Assembly (NCBI RefSeq): GCF_932526225.1
Contig: NC_064044.1
Span: 2,857,001-2,921,000, forward strand
Length of the DNA stretch: 64,000 nt
Origin: Nematostella vectensis
Taxonomy: Eukaryota; Cnidaria; Anthozoa; Actiniaria; Edwardsiidae
Reading direction: 5' to 3'
Part shown: piece by piece, positions 26,455 to 36,364 of the stretch
Layout of the letters: each line of letters opens with the position of its first letter
How positions within the stretch are numbered: position 1 is the first letter of the stretch
The notes under the pieces: generated by a model
The model's input: only the letters and a program-made list of their open reading frames with translations
Told to the model about the DNA's origin: nothing
Databases searched by the model: none
Translations under genes and position numbers: made by a program

Positions 26455-27635
26455 CGTCGTCGTCCCCATCGTTATTATTATAGATTTCCTGTACTCCCCT
26501 TTAAAACTGGCAAAGATACAGGGTTTTTATGATACAAGACGTTTTTACCCCCTGGAAATCACACTAAAAGACCACTCCTTAACACCCAGAATCCCCATTC
26601 CCCTCCTTGGGGGATGACTATCACATTGAAATTATGGTAGGGGCATCAGTTTAAAAAAAAGTTTTGTGGTTGATTAAAATTGACTTACAATCCTGAATGA
26701 GAGGGTTCATGGAGGTCATGGAGCTACTTCTTTGATGTACCTCGTTGCCGCTCCCTGCAAGGCAAGCACGCTGTCAACTTGCCTGTTAGGTCTGCTGTGT
26801 AATATTCCCTCCCCCCTTTACGGGTTAGAAAAAGCGGGAAAAGTGTTTACATTATTATGTATGCAAACAATATTTCAATATTCATAACTTGGCAAACAGA
26901 ATCAAAGTATCTGGGTTGTGTGTGCTCGCTTGAAAGCAAACCAAAGGCGTCGGCATTAGGCGAACAAAACCAATTAATCCAAAACTCATTGTTTATAATC
27001 TGACATTGCTGTTAAACATTGTTAGTTTTAGTATATTCCTCGGATTACCAAAAGTAACCAAAAAGAGAAAGTGTCTAGTATTCCCTAATGTAAAACCAAT
27101 GACTTAACGAAATAATGCCTGCTTTTACTCAGTCTTATATATTTTTGTTTTAAAAAATAAACTCTAGAAGCTCTTTTTTTAAAGTTTAGGTATTTCAATA
27201 CCAGTCAGACGGACGGCGAAAATTGCAGCGTTTGTTCCCCAATAACTTCTTCTTGGTAGCTGTTTACCATGCCCTGTTTTCGTTTATGGAATTTAATTTA
27301 CACCGTTTTTGTCCAAACTCTATTTTCCCAGTCTAACAACAGATGAATCCTGGTTTCCCACCAGCCCTGCGGGACCCCGACCGATTACTAGTTTCTAACG
27401 TAATAATGTGACAAATTCATTTAGAACAATAACAAATACTGTGAAAACAAAATAAAAAAAGGAAAAAATCACCTTCACCGCTTTCTGTCGAAACTTCCTT
27501 TTCCCCGGCGCTCCCAAACTCTTTATCAATCCCTGATGTCTCGATATCGGCGAAATCCTCGGCCATTTTGGAGCCCACGTCATTGCTACCACAGGCGAAA
27601 TTCACCACCAGACAAACTGCGACCAGCTGAATCAT
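20071..27635 (-). CDS. Secreted EGF-repeat protein with C-terminal DUF4773-like cysteine cluster (3' end incomplete)
   Basis: Eight minus-strand exons join in one frame: 27473-27635, 26689-26754, 25263-25391, 23118-23273, 22635-22772, 22202-22291, 21510-21602 and 20071-20105, giving 290 codons without a stop. Every junction has GT-AG signals. All introns are phase 1 except the last donor, which is phase 0. Exon 1 begins with a signal peptide (MIQLVAVCLVVNFACG). Exons 3-5 each encode one EGF-like domain with the CxPNPCxNxGxC...CxC...C pattern. Exon 6 is basic and tyrosine-rich. Exon 7 has the cluster CECHNGNCGCC, and exon 8 continues with a CLNSTFD stretch, resembling the start of the DUF4773 family of secreted proteins. 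It is probably extracellular, function unknown. The rest of the domain is missing: after the exon 8 donor no acceptor or tail is seen before the satellite, so the gene either continues beyond position 1 or is truncated. Without that last splice, translation would run about 30 codons to a stop. Exon phases are strong evidence; the last exon is the weakest. Confidence 0.75.
20208..21306. repeat. 12-bp minisatellite (GTGGTAAGTCAA)n in last intron of EGF gene
   Basis: About 91 head-to-tail copies of a 12-bp unit, mostly GTGGTAAGTCAA with TTGGTAAGTCAA, GAGGTAAGTCAA and one CTGGTAAGTCAA variant. It lies between the two cysteine-cluster exons of the minus-strand EGF gene. On the plus strand every unit carries GGTAAGT, the metazoan 5' splice-site consensus, but this is antisense to the host gene. 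Confidence 0.97.
22104..22229 (-). repeat. 58-bp tandem duplication of an exon end and its splice donor
   Basis: On the minus strand, the last bases of the 22202-22291 exon plus its GTGAGT donor and the start of the intron (22172-22229) are repeated at 22114-22171, with about ten bases of a third copy at 22104-22113. The downstream copy keeps the AATGGTGAGTG donor but has TAG where the exon copy has TAC. It is therefore not usable as coding sequence in the gene's frame. Confidence 0.8.
22932..22983. repeat. (CAT)n microsatellite in EGF-gene intron
   Basis: About 17 CAT triplets lie in the intron between two EGF exons. In one minus-strand frame this gives a poly-Asp open frame, which is not coding. 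Confidence 0.9.
23376..23720. repeat. Degenerate ~12-bp minisatellite (AATGACGAGTAK)
   Basis: Loose tandem units of the form AATGACGAGTAG or AATGACGAGTAT with many substitutions and spacing changes, in the intron following the first EGF exon. The minus strand shows Ile/Leu/Val-rich open frames purely because of the unit composition. Confidence 0.75.
23870..25029. mobile_element. 1.16-kb DNA element with perfect 25-bp terminal inverted repeats
   Basis: The left end (23870-23894) and right end (25005-25029) are perfect reverse complements over 25 bp, containing AACTTTGGCGAGCATT. The interior holds a short plus-strand ORF with a QRICH1/Crypton-like N-terminal domain, a small palindrome ATGGGCATCAATGCCCAT, and otherwise non-coding DNA. 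No transposase was found, so it is non-autonomous. The outermost TATTATTAT makes a short AT-rich target duplication possible but not provable. It sits in an intron of the minus-strand EGF gene. Confidence 0.8.
24102..24365 (+). pseudogene. Truncated QRICH1/ZMYM-type (Crypton-derived) N-terminal domain ORF
   Basis: An 87-codon ORF lies inside the inverted-repeat element. It starts at ATG 24102 in a good context (AACATGG). The upstream in-frame extension to 23967 is considered 5' leader. The product has a short acidic N terminus, a basic WATKKFTEWC stretch, and the segment GGILRRFYAEVETKDKKDLS. That segment resembles the SAM-like N-terminal region of DUF3504/QRICH1-type proteins, which descend from Crypton tyrosine recombinases and are abundant in cnidarian genomes. 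The recombinase catalytic half is absent; the frame ends in TAG soon after the LSPSAF motif. It is probably a captured or decayed fragment rather than a working gene, but the intact frame and Kozak context leave transcription possible. Confidence 0.55.
25021..25178. mobile_element. Foldback (palindromic) element, ~130-160 bp
   Basis: Left arm TAGTTGATGTTC...GGGCGTAAATGTG and right arm CATATTTACGCCC...GAACATCAACTA are near-perfect reverse complements (core 25036-25163). An inner pair, GCTCATTTTAGCCC with GGGCTAAAATGAGC, closes a hairpin with a loop of about 11 bases. It abuts the right end of the 1.16-kb element and lies in the same intron, just downstream of the first EGF exon. Confidence 0.75.
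25543..26453. repeat. 910-bp hexanucleotide array that changes unit along its length
   Basis: The array starts as (CATTGT)n, then becomes (CATTGC)n for a few units, (TATTGC)n, (TATTGT)n, a mixed zone, (TATTGC)n again, and finally a pure ATT trinucleotide run. It lies in the intron between the short linker exon (26689-26754) and the first EGF exon. The long Leu/Ser and Ile/Thr/Met open frames across it come from the six-base period and are not genes. Confidence 0.97.
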
Positions 27636-28804
27636 TTCAAAGAATTCTTCAACAATAAACCTGGATAGAGGACATTTTCAAATGAATAGAATATTGACGG
27701 TATAGTTTCATTAAAGGTGAAGGGCTTGTTTATTTATGGTGTGAATATAGAAATCGTTGAAGCGAGATGGTATTATACGGTTTTTAGGCGCGGTCTACAA
27801 AACAATGTCTCCACCAGCGCTTCCAGCAATAGGAAAATTAGAGAAGAAAAATTGCACAAGAAATTCTCATAAACGTTTTTTAACTTCATTTATCTTATCC
27901 ACTTTCTTTTTGGGTGCCTGATACAATATACCTAAAGAATTCTAGTAAGCAACAACCTTTTGTGTTCATCCAATTTTTCATGGCAAATCATTTTTAAGAA
28001 ATTTCAAATAAAGCATCTAAAGAAAAGCTTACCAATCGAAAATTACGCAGTTACAGATCAGGCGATGGAAACAGATGATTTCCCAATGCAAACTTGGTAT
28101 TTTACAAGACAAAATTGTGGCTGACAGATGACAGAATGGGTTGTTAATATCGATTGTTAGTAAGACCAATAGAATCAATATTTTTCAATCAGAGAAAAAA
28201 ACATTATTCTGCTTTGATCAACTCCATCGGCAAATATGAAAAGAAACCATCGCAAATATGATAAGCTGATCAGGCTGTATTAGAGAAATCAAGGCAACCT
28301 GTCTCACGCATTTTTTCACTTAATAGTTAATGTTTCCCTTCATCGGACAAGCTATTATTTTAAGGGCCGAATAAGTATCTCTGGAGATTTAAGAAAGATG
28401 AGATTTGCGTAGTCTTACTAAGAGATGAAAAACATATGTGTTTGCTTGAGACTGTAACTGCGCGGAAGAACTGGAAGAATGGGGGGGGGGGGGGAGCAAA
28501 AAAATGTAAACTCCAAGGAATAAAATGCCTTGTCATCACTCAAGTACAAATATGGTGGGGGAGTTTTTTGCCACTTCTTATGAGCTCATTACACATTGTC
28601 GTTTGGCCTACTTTGGTGATCTTCAGTATCACCCGGTAGGTCAAGTGACCGCGCCCTAGTCATCCGTTTCACATTCTTAAGTCTTGCTCCAGAACTTTAA
28701 AGAAAATTCAGCAAAAACCAAAAAAAAATTACGAAAACAAAAAGATACAGATTTTTTTAGAAGAAGAGGGAATAGAAAAAAAAAAACAAAAAAATGTGCT
28801 CTTT
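27636..28804. other. Upstream region of the EGF gene; no gene seen
   Basis: The first 30 or so bases beyond the ATG should be 5' UTR of the minus-strand EGF gene. Beyond that I see AT-rich unique DNA, a run of about 14 G near 28481, and A-rich tracts near 28720-28795. No exon with splice support was found. Confidence 0.4.
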
Positions 28805-28891
28805 GCTGCCTGGAATCGAACCTGAACGCAAACTGAAAACTCAAAAAATAGACCATACTTCCAGACATGCGCTGAAACACCGTATGGCAGC
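28805..28891 (-). repeat. tRNA-like segment with box B (possible SINE head)
   Basis: On the minus strand the segment contains GGTTCGATTCC, a match to the RNA polymerase III box B / T-arm. GCTGCC at one end is complementary to GGCAGC at the other. It is followed on the minus strand by T-rich tracts. A clean cloverleaf with D and anticodon arms could not be drawn, so a functional tRNA is unlikely; a degraded tRNA-derived SINE is the better reading. Confidence 0.35.
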
Positions 28892-29891
28892 TTAAAGCTT
28901 TACGGCTAAGCTGGAGATTTCGGCCCCAGCACCGCTATCTAGCGAACTGTACAACACAAAGGAACCTGAGGTACCCGCGCATTAATGGGGAGGCAATAAC
29001 CAGGATCCCAGGCCTGTATTATACGGTTACGCCACGCACAGCTCGCTGTGACGTAATGTGAAAAATATAGAGGTCTACCTAGGCGCCGTGGGTCCCGTGA
29101 GAACTCGTTCTGTCCCAATGGTAGTGATATCGTATTGCACGTGCGTCTCGTCTCTATTGTTCATGACGTAACATCAGTGAAGAATAAACGAGTTGATTTT
29201 GAGCTGTTATTTTGGTTGCATCTTGAAAGGTAATGTTTCATTACTCATCGAAGGTTTGCTTTGAATTTCGTTTACGATGGAACCTAAGGACCGAAAAATT
29301 ATATCGAAATATCGTTGTATCGAAGCACTAGATGTGACGATGTTTAAGGAAATTTACAAGAAAAGTGGTTAAAAAAAATTAATATTCAAATTCATTATTA
29401 AACAATTGTACCTATATTTTTTTATAGAATTACATTCTGAATATCATATATTGAAAACACCAAAAGAGTATGTATAATTTGAACGTATCCTTCACAAATA
29501 AGAGGGCGCTGTGCGCACATCAGCGTATTCCTATTCTATCCGGGTAATCAAGTAGTCTATGCACTTTACATCTTTTCCTTAGACTGTTAGATGCGTTCAT
29601 ATTGACGAACAAATCAGCTTTGTTGCTGTTTGCAGCACGGGCGAGGCAAGCATTGTACACCAGCAAAACACTGCAAGCGATCGAGAAATGTTGCATTTAG
29701 AGTCTGTAATAAAAGTCGAAAAACATGCGAGCATTTTAATACCAAGTTATACGATTACAACGGGCCCCCTGTGTTTTATATACGGGGATTCCCTGTATGC
29801 CTCGTTTCCGTGTCTGCTTTTCGACACTGAAGTGACGAAGCGTTTAAAACTCTGTTCAAACAACCGAGAACTCGTCGAATTTGTATCCACA
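28892..29891. other. Putative promoter and 5' region of the JmjC gene
   Basis: Contains an E-box palindrome GCACGTGC near 29137. No in-frame exon upstream of the chosen ATG is supported. The frame is open back to an earlier ATG at 29688, but that extension lacks recognisable features and would bury the hydrophobic leader. Confidence 0.35.
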
Positions 29892-32789
29892 ATGAAGCAT
29901 TTTCTGACTCTTGGACTACTTCTCCTGTACTTAGCTTTCCTCAAGTCGTCAGACTACGAGGAAGTACCATTACTGTCGTCGTTTTCTCTTCAAGACATCG
30001 AGGAAAGAATTGAAGATTCGTGCTTCCTCGTCTCAACCAGCACGACGAATTCAACAACTCTACAACTACTGAGAAATATGACTGGTATCTTGAAGTCTGA
30101 TTCTGATAAGGTCTCCATTGGGGTCCTGGTTGACGATGAAAGCTTTTTGACTGGTAAAGAAGGTGTTTTCAGCTATGGGAAAGGTGATGATCTCGGTGAT
30201 TTGGCGTTGTACCCTCGCCGTATTGGGGGCCGAAAGTGCCTATTACGGCCGCCTGTATCTAGGCTTAAATCACAGATCTACAAAGGCGAGGGGAGTTTAC
30301 AATCTTTACTACAGTTCATCAATACAAACTGTGGAACACATAGGCGTCTTGATGGAAGTTTAACGAAGATTGGAGTCGCTGCAAAGTCTATACTGAACAA
30401 TGTTTATCAAGTACCCAAGTCTGATACGGAAGGGAATTCGACTAACGGACCGCTGGAAATCGGAGCAATGTGTGAGAGGATCGCTATGCCAAGTCAAGAG
30501 GAGTTTCTCAATAAGTATTTATTCCGGTCAAAACCTGTCATTATAACAGGTATAGCATGTAGTTTTTCCCTTGAAAATACATACTGCATATAGTCTCATC
30601 ATAAAATGCATTAAAATTATGTACTAGGGGATGGGGGGAGAAAAAATGTTTTACACTAAATAGCACACTTAAAGCAAAAGTAGTCTAGCAAACAAGAAGG
30701 GTTTAATAAAAGGTAATGAGATATAGACTATGATGCTAAACATATTAAAACATTGTGCCAGTCCAATTTTTTTTTGTTCCAAATATATTTTTTTAAACCC
30801 ATAAACAAAAAATCAAAGTACAAGGGCTTAGTGTTTGATGAGGAAAAATATATTACACTTGAATTGTAAGGCCAATGCTGGATAATAAAAAAGTGAATAA
30901 ATATTATAGCCTACAAAAATCATCTGATGTCTAAAGAAATAAATACTGAAATCTACAACATATTTTTTTTCAGATGCTATAAAACATTGGCCTGCTATAC
31001 AGAAATGGACAAATGAATTTCTAATCGCAAAGTATAGTAACACTGATACACGGGTTGCCTTTGCGCCAAGTGGTGAATATGAGGGCTGTGAAAAAGCTGA
31101 AAACTACGAAGAATTTAAAACCTTCAAACTTCCAGATGAGGTTAAGAAACAACTTCCTTTTCCTGATTTAGTAGTTGTACGGCCTGCATTTATGAACATC
31201 AAGTTTGCAAAGTTTATGGACTTGCTTGAAGGCAGGAATAGTAATTTGACAAAAATGTCTAACATTTCGGCATATCTGGAATACACATCGATCCCAAGCT
31301 ATTTTCCTGAGTTGGAGCAAGATATACAGGAGATGCCATGTGCTGCAGGATTACTTAACCGGAAGCATTTGAATATTTGGTTGAGTGATGGAAACACTCT
31401 TGGAAAATTGCACTTTGATCCATTTGAAAACTTCTTATGCCAGGTGAGAAAGAACTGAAAACTCAGCTTCATTAAGTTGCACTAATGTATAGATAGAAGC
31501 AAAAAGTCTTACATTTTCCTTATGTGGCCACTGGGGACCCCTCTATCTCAGTGTTTGGGGTGACCATCATAATTAATAGGGAGTTGAAATTGGTGGTCAC
31601 CCACCCTTCACTCCCCTCTACCCTCCCAGAGTTCCATGTTACATACAAGTATGTATCTGTAAGAAGGGACAAAATGTTCAGTATGTTATTCCACTAGTGG
31701 ATCTAGGGGAAGAGTTTAGCGGTTTTACCCCTCCCCCCCCTACTTGGGCTACCAGAAAGCCAAATGTGTCAAATATAAATGCCCCCCCTTGTCACTGCAC
31801 CACGCCCTTTCCCATCCACTAGATCCACCCTGTTTTCTGTATTTTAGGAAACAAACACACCTGTGCAGAAAGTTTTTTTTAACCTTATTATTTTTGCAGA
31901 TAAGTGGCAAAAAACAAGTGATTCTGTATGAACCCCATGATAACACCAGGCTGTATGAGGCCCATATCCAGGAGAGCATGCTGGAATATAACCACGCCCA
32001 TAAGGAGTTTCGCAGAAAGAAGCTGTTGGACAGCACTTCCATGGTTATGTCACCAGTTGACATACTTAAGCCTGATTATGAGAGGTAGGACTACCTTAAT
32101 GTTATGTGCCGAGCTTGTGCACATAAAGATTATATATGATCAATTTATCACGTGCCTCTCAAGCCTGATTATTATGAGCAGTTAAATGGCCCATCATACA
32201 GTAATATACCTTTTTTAAGGAGCTTCTCTAACCTGATTACTTCTGTTCTATGTAGATTTCCAAAGTTCCAAGGGGTTCGTGCAATGAACTGCACCATAAA
32301 TGAGGGGGAGGTGTTGTTTATGCCGTCCTTTTGGTGGCATGAAGTGCAGTCGTACCCCAGCCACATCAACCCAAGAAACCTTGCTGTTAATTTTTGGTAA
32401 GCTGACTCCTGCTCTTTTATGTTTGATCGCTGATGGCCTTGCTGATGGCTATGACACTACTCAATATTTTGATGTGTTATTGGGAAGATTACAGGTGCAT
32501 CGCCAGGATTTTTCCTTGGGGGGAGGGGTGGGGCAAAGTGATTTCTCAATAACATTCGCCTCCAGCTGAGAGGTAAAGACTAAGACATGATAGCTTTATT
32601 GGACCAGATAGGGGGCCCCTGGCCCCGCCCCTGGCCCCGCCTCTGGATGGATATTATTGTAGGGGAGGTGCCTTTTTTAAAACCCTTTTTTGCCCTTTCT
32701 TTAGGTATGAGCCATTCTTTTCTAAGGATTATCCCTGTGAATCTTGTAAGCTGGAAGTGAACCCCTCCTACCACCATCTTCTTGGTTAA
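29892..32789 (+). CDS. JmjC/cupin_8 Fe(II)- and 2-oxoglutarate-dependent oxygenase with N-terminal signal or anchor
   Basis: Five exons: 29892-30549, 30974-31443, 31900-32084, 32256-32396 and 32705-32789. All are GT-AG with matching phases, giving 512 aa. The ATG at 29892 has A at -3 and starts a hydrophobic segment (residues 4-17), a signal peptide or signal anchor. The catalytic domain begins around KPVIITDAIKHWP (residues 214-226). The iron ligands are H366 and D368 (LHFDPFENFLCQ) and H466 (FWWHEV). The 2-oxoglutarate lysine is K380 or K381 in ISGKKQV, at the usual spacing. The C terminus has a CESC pair and ends NPSYHHLLG. All ligands are intact, so it is probably an active hydroxylase of the cupin_8/JMJD7/FIH type, and the leader suggests a luminal or secretory-pathway location. 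Substrate unknown. A poly(A)-like ATTAAA lies just past the stop. The exon structure is strong; the orthology is not resolved. Confidence 0.88.
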
Positions 32790-33340
32790 GGCTGTTTATT
32801 AAAGAAACAACCAATAAGCAGAGGTTTCTTAGTTCAGTCAGTTAATACAAGTGAATTACTCATATCACAACCTTCTTGGTCAGTTAATAGAGGTGAGTTT
32901 ATATGAGATCAGTAAAGTAGATAGGAATAAGATGGGCTTGCAACACGAAATTTTAATGGGTAAATATCTCTTTGAGCTTAATTTAAATACGGAAACGATA
33001 ATGCAATATTTGTTTTATTTTCATTTATTTTCATTTTATTTGTTTGCATACATAATACACACATACAATTAAAATGTTGGGTTGTTAGAAATCCCGTTGA
33101 AATCGCTATAATATTTATTAAAATCACAGAAATAAATGGCAACCAGTTGATATCAGTTGGGGTATTTCTATTGTTAATGTCAGTTTCCATAAGAAAAAGT
33201 GTTTAGTTTAAAATATTTCGTTCGCGTCGCGTGACACCATGAGTAACACAACTATGTTTGACTTAATGTCACTCGGTACCAGTCCGTAAGAGCTGTTACC
33301 TTGACATCGTCAGCAGACGCGGCCTAGACATGCAGAATAG
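32790..33340. other. 3' flank of JmjC gene; no gene seen
   Basis: AT-rich unique DNA with several TTTATTTT tracts. A short duplicated phrase related to TTCTTGGT...CAGTTAAT is present near 32820-32890. No coding evidence. Confidence 0.4.
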
Positions 33341-33546
33341 GCATGCGCGCGCACTCACCATGGAATCCTACCTCAACTACCGGCATGCAGCGTGCGCTTC
33401 GTTTGGTGCAAGCCAATCTTGTCCCCAGAGCCTTTCTTATTTCTGCGCATGCGTCGCCAAACTTCGGGGACGAGTTTGGGTGCAAGCTTAAAAATGCGTG
33501 CTGCATTCTGGTAGTTGAGGTAGGTTTCTATGGTAACGCGAGCGCA
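33341..33546. mobile_element. ~200-bp inverted-repeat (MITE/foldback) element
   Basis: CCTACCTCAACTACCGGCAT near the left end is mirrored by GGTAGTTGAGGTAGG near the right end, with further arm similarity outward (ACCATGGAA against TTCTATGGTA). The arms are about 40 bp and imperfect. There is no internal transposase. Confidence 0.7.
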
Positions 33547-33598
33547 AACTTATAGCTGGAATGGCCTATTTGCTTGTGCCAATCTTCCATGGTATTTC

Positions 33599-33742
33599 CA
33601 GACTCGTACCCAGTCGTTATTTGCTGCTGCACGGACATCCACAAGAACCCTGAAGCTTCCGACCCCGAAATCTGATACATGCACCGTGCGCTTCTTCAAT
33701 CTTTACAAAATACATCGCGCGGCGTCTGGGTACGAGACTGTG
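33599..33742. mobile_element. ~144-bp MITE with CAGTCTCGTACCCAGA-type inverted repeats
   Basis: The left end reads CAGACTCGTACCCAGTCG and the right end CGTCTGGGTACGAGACTG, reverse complements with two or three mismatches. It lies only 50 bp from the previous element, so this is a small nest of MITEs between the JmjC gene and the first GPCR. Confidence 0.7.
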
Positions 33743-35070
33743 GCATTTCTAATAAAAGTCACCATTCCTTTTAGCTTCTTACACAGCAAATACGTATAAC
33801 ATCTTCGATAGTAAATTCGCCGCAATATATTACCCCCCCCCCCCCCCATAACCAAAAGGAAAGCAAATCCCTCTTATTCCCCTCCCCCTTTACCTTTCAT
33901 ATATGATTGAAAAAGAACTTGAACTAGCCAGTTTTATCAAAGAAAATTATTCCGTTTATTTTTATTTTATTCATTTGCTCGAGGAAATTTGGAAGGATAC
34001 AACAAAGGCACACGCTGACAAGGACGGCAAATGGCCCAAGTCAATTGTTGCTCTTGATTAAAAACGCTACGTGATGATACGTACTGTCATCTAGAGAAAA
34101 AACTAACAGTAATTTCCGCATCAATTCAAAGAGAGACAAGCAAAGTACACAAGTAAAGCCACAGGAAAAGAAAAACAATTCAAAGCTCAATATTATACTT
34201 TTTTTTAATTTTAAGTAGGAAATTAGGACGGGAAAATATTCTGTGTTTTTATTAAGGGCTCATTTAGATAGCTTTATTTGCAAATATTTTTTCCCAAATA
34301 TCAGCTCGGATACAGAATATTACTACTGTATCTTTCTGCTTGTGTAGTATCGACTAACGCTGCTTGAAGTGAACGATCACTTTCTCGGACAGGTGTACAT
34401 AGCCCACTATTCTAATTTCCGTTACATGTAGCATTTTAAAGACACTTGATGCTAACTTTCTACCGCAATCAATTTGTGGTGGAGCTAATTAAAAAATTCC
34501 GCGCTAAGAAGGATTGCTTTCCTTCTACAATTGAAGTATTTGAATCAACAGAAAACTACATCCTTTACCGACGAAATTCAGATCCGTAGTAAGGAGTATT
34601 GCACATACGACAGTTAAAACATAGATGTTCAAACCCCTTCTAAAGGGGAATGGATGCCCACCAAGAGAAGGAAGTCGATTTCGTTTGGACGCAAACAAAC
34701 AACGGTCACCTACGGTATAAAACAACACATGATTCTTTTTTCTAAGCAAAGGATGGAAGAGTAGTATCGTGCAAAACACGTTTACTTAGCATACTTCACA
34801 GCAATAGTTTACAAACCAACGACGCGACCTAGGTCAAAAGGGACTCTGCGTTCTTCAACGAAAAGAGCTATATACTCCACTAACGTTACAGTTCGCAGAT
34901 TCGCTCTAAAAATCTACTGGCACTCTCTTGTATATTTTATACGCTTAAGACGTCTTTTCAGCTTTTTGTAGTCTTCTGAGAGTTTGTCGACTTAAAAGAA
35001 CACTCGTTTTTTGAGCCCTTTAGTAGTCTTCTGAGAGCTTGTGAACTTAACAGAGACAGGCTCATCAAAT
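33743..35070. other. Upstream region of GPCR 1; no gene seen
   Basis: Contains a C run near 33833-33847 and AT-rich unique sequence. Just before the GPCR there is a short direct repeat, TAGTCTTCTGAGAG, at about 34969 and 35027. No convincing core promoter element was identified. Confidence 0.4.
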
Positions 35071-36129
35071 ATGTCTATTGCAAGGCTTTTTATGGCCACC
35101 GCCCTTGTGCGATTTTGTATTGCCTTGTTTGGAGTCACTGGTAACTGTGCGGTTATCTTTGTCGTCTGGTCGACTCGCTCCATGCACACGACTACGAACT
35201 ACCTCCTTGTCAACCTTGCGCTCGCCGATGTCATCACACTGTTGATGGATCCATTTTTGCATACAACTCTCTTTGAGGTCGTTGCTAACTTTGGTACCAA
35301 CGCATGGACTCAAACCACAAAAGACTGGCTGTGTAGGGTTTTTATCGGCGCTGGCTTGTTAGGTGTGTTTGTTTTGGTTTCTGTGTTACTTCTAACAATA
35401 GTTGCAGTTGAGAGGTATCACGCTTTATTGAAACCTATGAATACACGTTTAAGACTTGAGAAAGAACATGTTTGGAAAGTAGTACTGTGTGTATGGCTTT
35501 TTGCTCTTTTGCTTAATATTCCATTGTTCGAAGACACGCACTTTGATGTCAACGCCAACATGTGTACGTCGGCATTAGTCTTCAACTCCGGGCAAGGAAT
35601 GGCCACATATCTTGGCATATATTTCTCGGTTTCTATTATAATTCCATCCATTATCATTACTATATGCTATTTGTCGATTCTTAAGGGCTTATTCATAACC
35701 AAGTCAATTTGCTCAGAGACCGTCCCAACTGACACAAACCGTGAATCGAAGAAAAAGCTGGCAAAACTTTTAGCGTCCGTGACAATCGCCTTCTATATCT
35801 GCGTTCTCCCATTTGCGGTTTTCAATATCTACATGGCCGCCGACCAACAGCCGAAAGGAGAGAGCTTATTTAGAGCCGATAACCTTATGGCTTTCATCAT
35901 CACCGCCTCTCTAAGTATGGTGAACTCGTGTCTGAACCCTGTACTATACGCTTTCCAGAGTTCAAGCTACAAAAGAGGCTTTGTTCGATTCTTCACTTGT
36001 AGATGCTGTATTTCTTCTATGGAGCACAATATTTCGGGCTTAAACACTTTCCAAGTGACAAATACTGGCTCTGTGGTCCAACCTGAAAATCAAATATACG
36101 TTTGTGAGCTCACTGAAACTCGCGAGTAG
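35071..36129 (+). CDS. Class A (rhodopsin-type) GPCR, peptide-receptor-like, intronless
   Basis: A single exon encodes 352 aa with seven hydrophobic segments. Landmarks: N25 in TM1 (GVTGN), LALAD with D53 in TM2, C88 at the start of TM3, ERY 114-116 in place of DRY, C165 in extracellular loop 2 pairing with C88, CVLP in TM6 (the usual CWxP lacks Trp), and NSCLNPVLY in TM7, followed by a helix 8 (QSSSYKRGF) and a cysteine-rich CRCC tail suited to palmitoylation. The ATG at 35071 is the first in frame, since an upstream stop (TGA) precedes it; the GTG at 35041 is not a eukaryotic start. The best guess is a neuropeptide-type receptor coupling to G proteins at the plasma membrane; the ligand is unknown. 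The gene at 39062 is a close paralogue, sharing WSTRSMHTTTNYLL. Confidence 0.92.
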   Translation: MSIARLFMATALVRFCIALFGVTGNCAVIFVVWSTRSMHTTTNYLLVNLALADVITLLMDPFLHTTLFEVVANFGTNAWTQTTKDWLCRVFIGAGLLGVFVLVSVLLLTIVAVERYHALLKPMNTRLRLEKEHVWKVVLCVWLFALLLNIPLFEDTHFDVNANMCTSALVFNSGQGMATYLGIYFSVSIIIPSIIITICYLSILKGLFITKSICSETVPTDTNRESKKKLAKLLASVTIAFYICVLPFAVFNIYMAADQQPKGESLFRADNLMAFIITASLSMVNSCLNPVLYAFQSSSYKRGFVRFFTCRCCISSMEHNISGLNTFQVTNTGSVVQPENQIYVCELTETRE

Positions 36130-36364
36130 ATGGCTTTCCGTGTCCCGCAGAGAGCTAAAAAAGAAGATGGAAGCTAAGCTAAAGAATCTTACATTGAAGT
36201 TTATGGTTCCTTTCTAGAAAGGTCTTCCTTATTCTGTACTATGTTAAATATCTGTAAAGTGTATTGACGAATCCTAGAAATAGAACTTACATAGTTTAAA
36301 ATACAAACTGAAACAGCATATACATCTTGAAAGTACCGTTTGAAAGTTTGTAATGTTGTATGTT

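Noticed and set aside
25497-26483. Leu/Ser-rich and Ile/Thr/Met-rich ORFs on both strands
   Set aside because: They follow directly from a six-base repeat unit; the region is an intron of the EGF gene.
29688-29891. 68-codon N-terminal extension of the JmjC protein
   Set aside because: Open by chance; the ATG at 29892 has better context and begins a signal-like leader.
35041-35070. GTG-initiated N-terminal extension of GPCR 1
   Set aside because: The sequence is eukaryotic and the first in-frame ATG is at 35071, with a TGA just upstream of the GTG.
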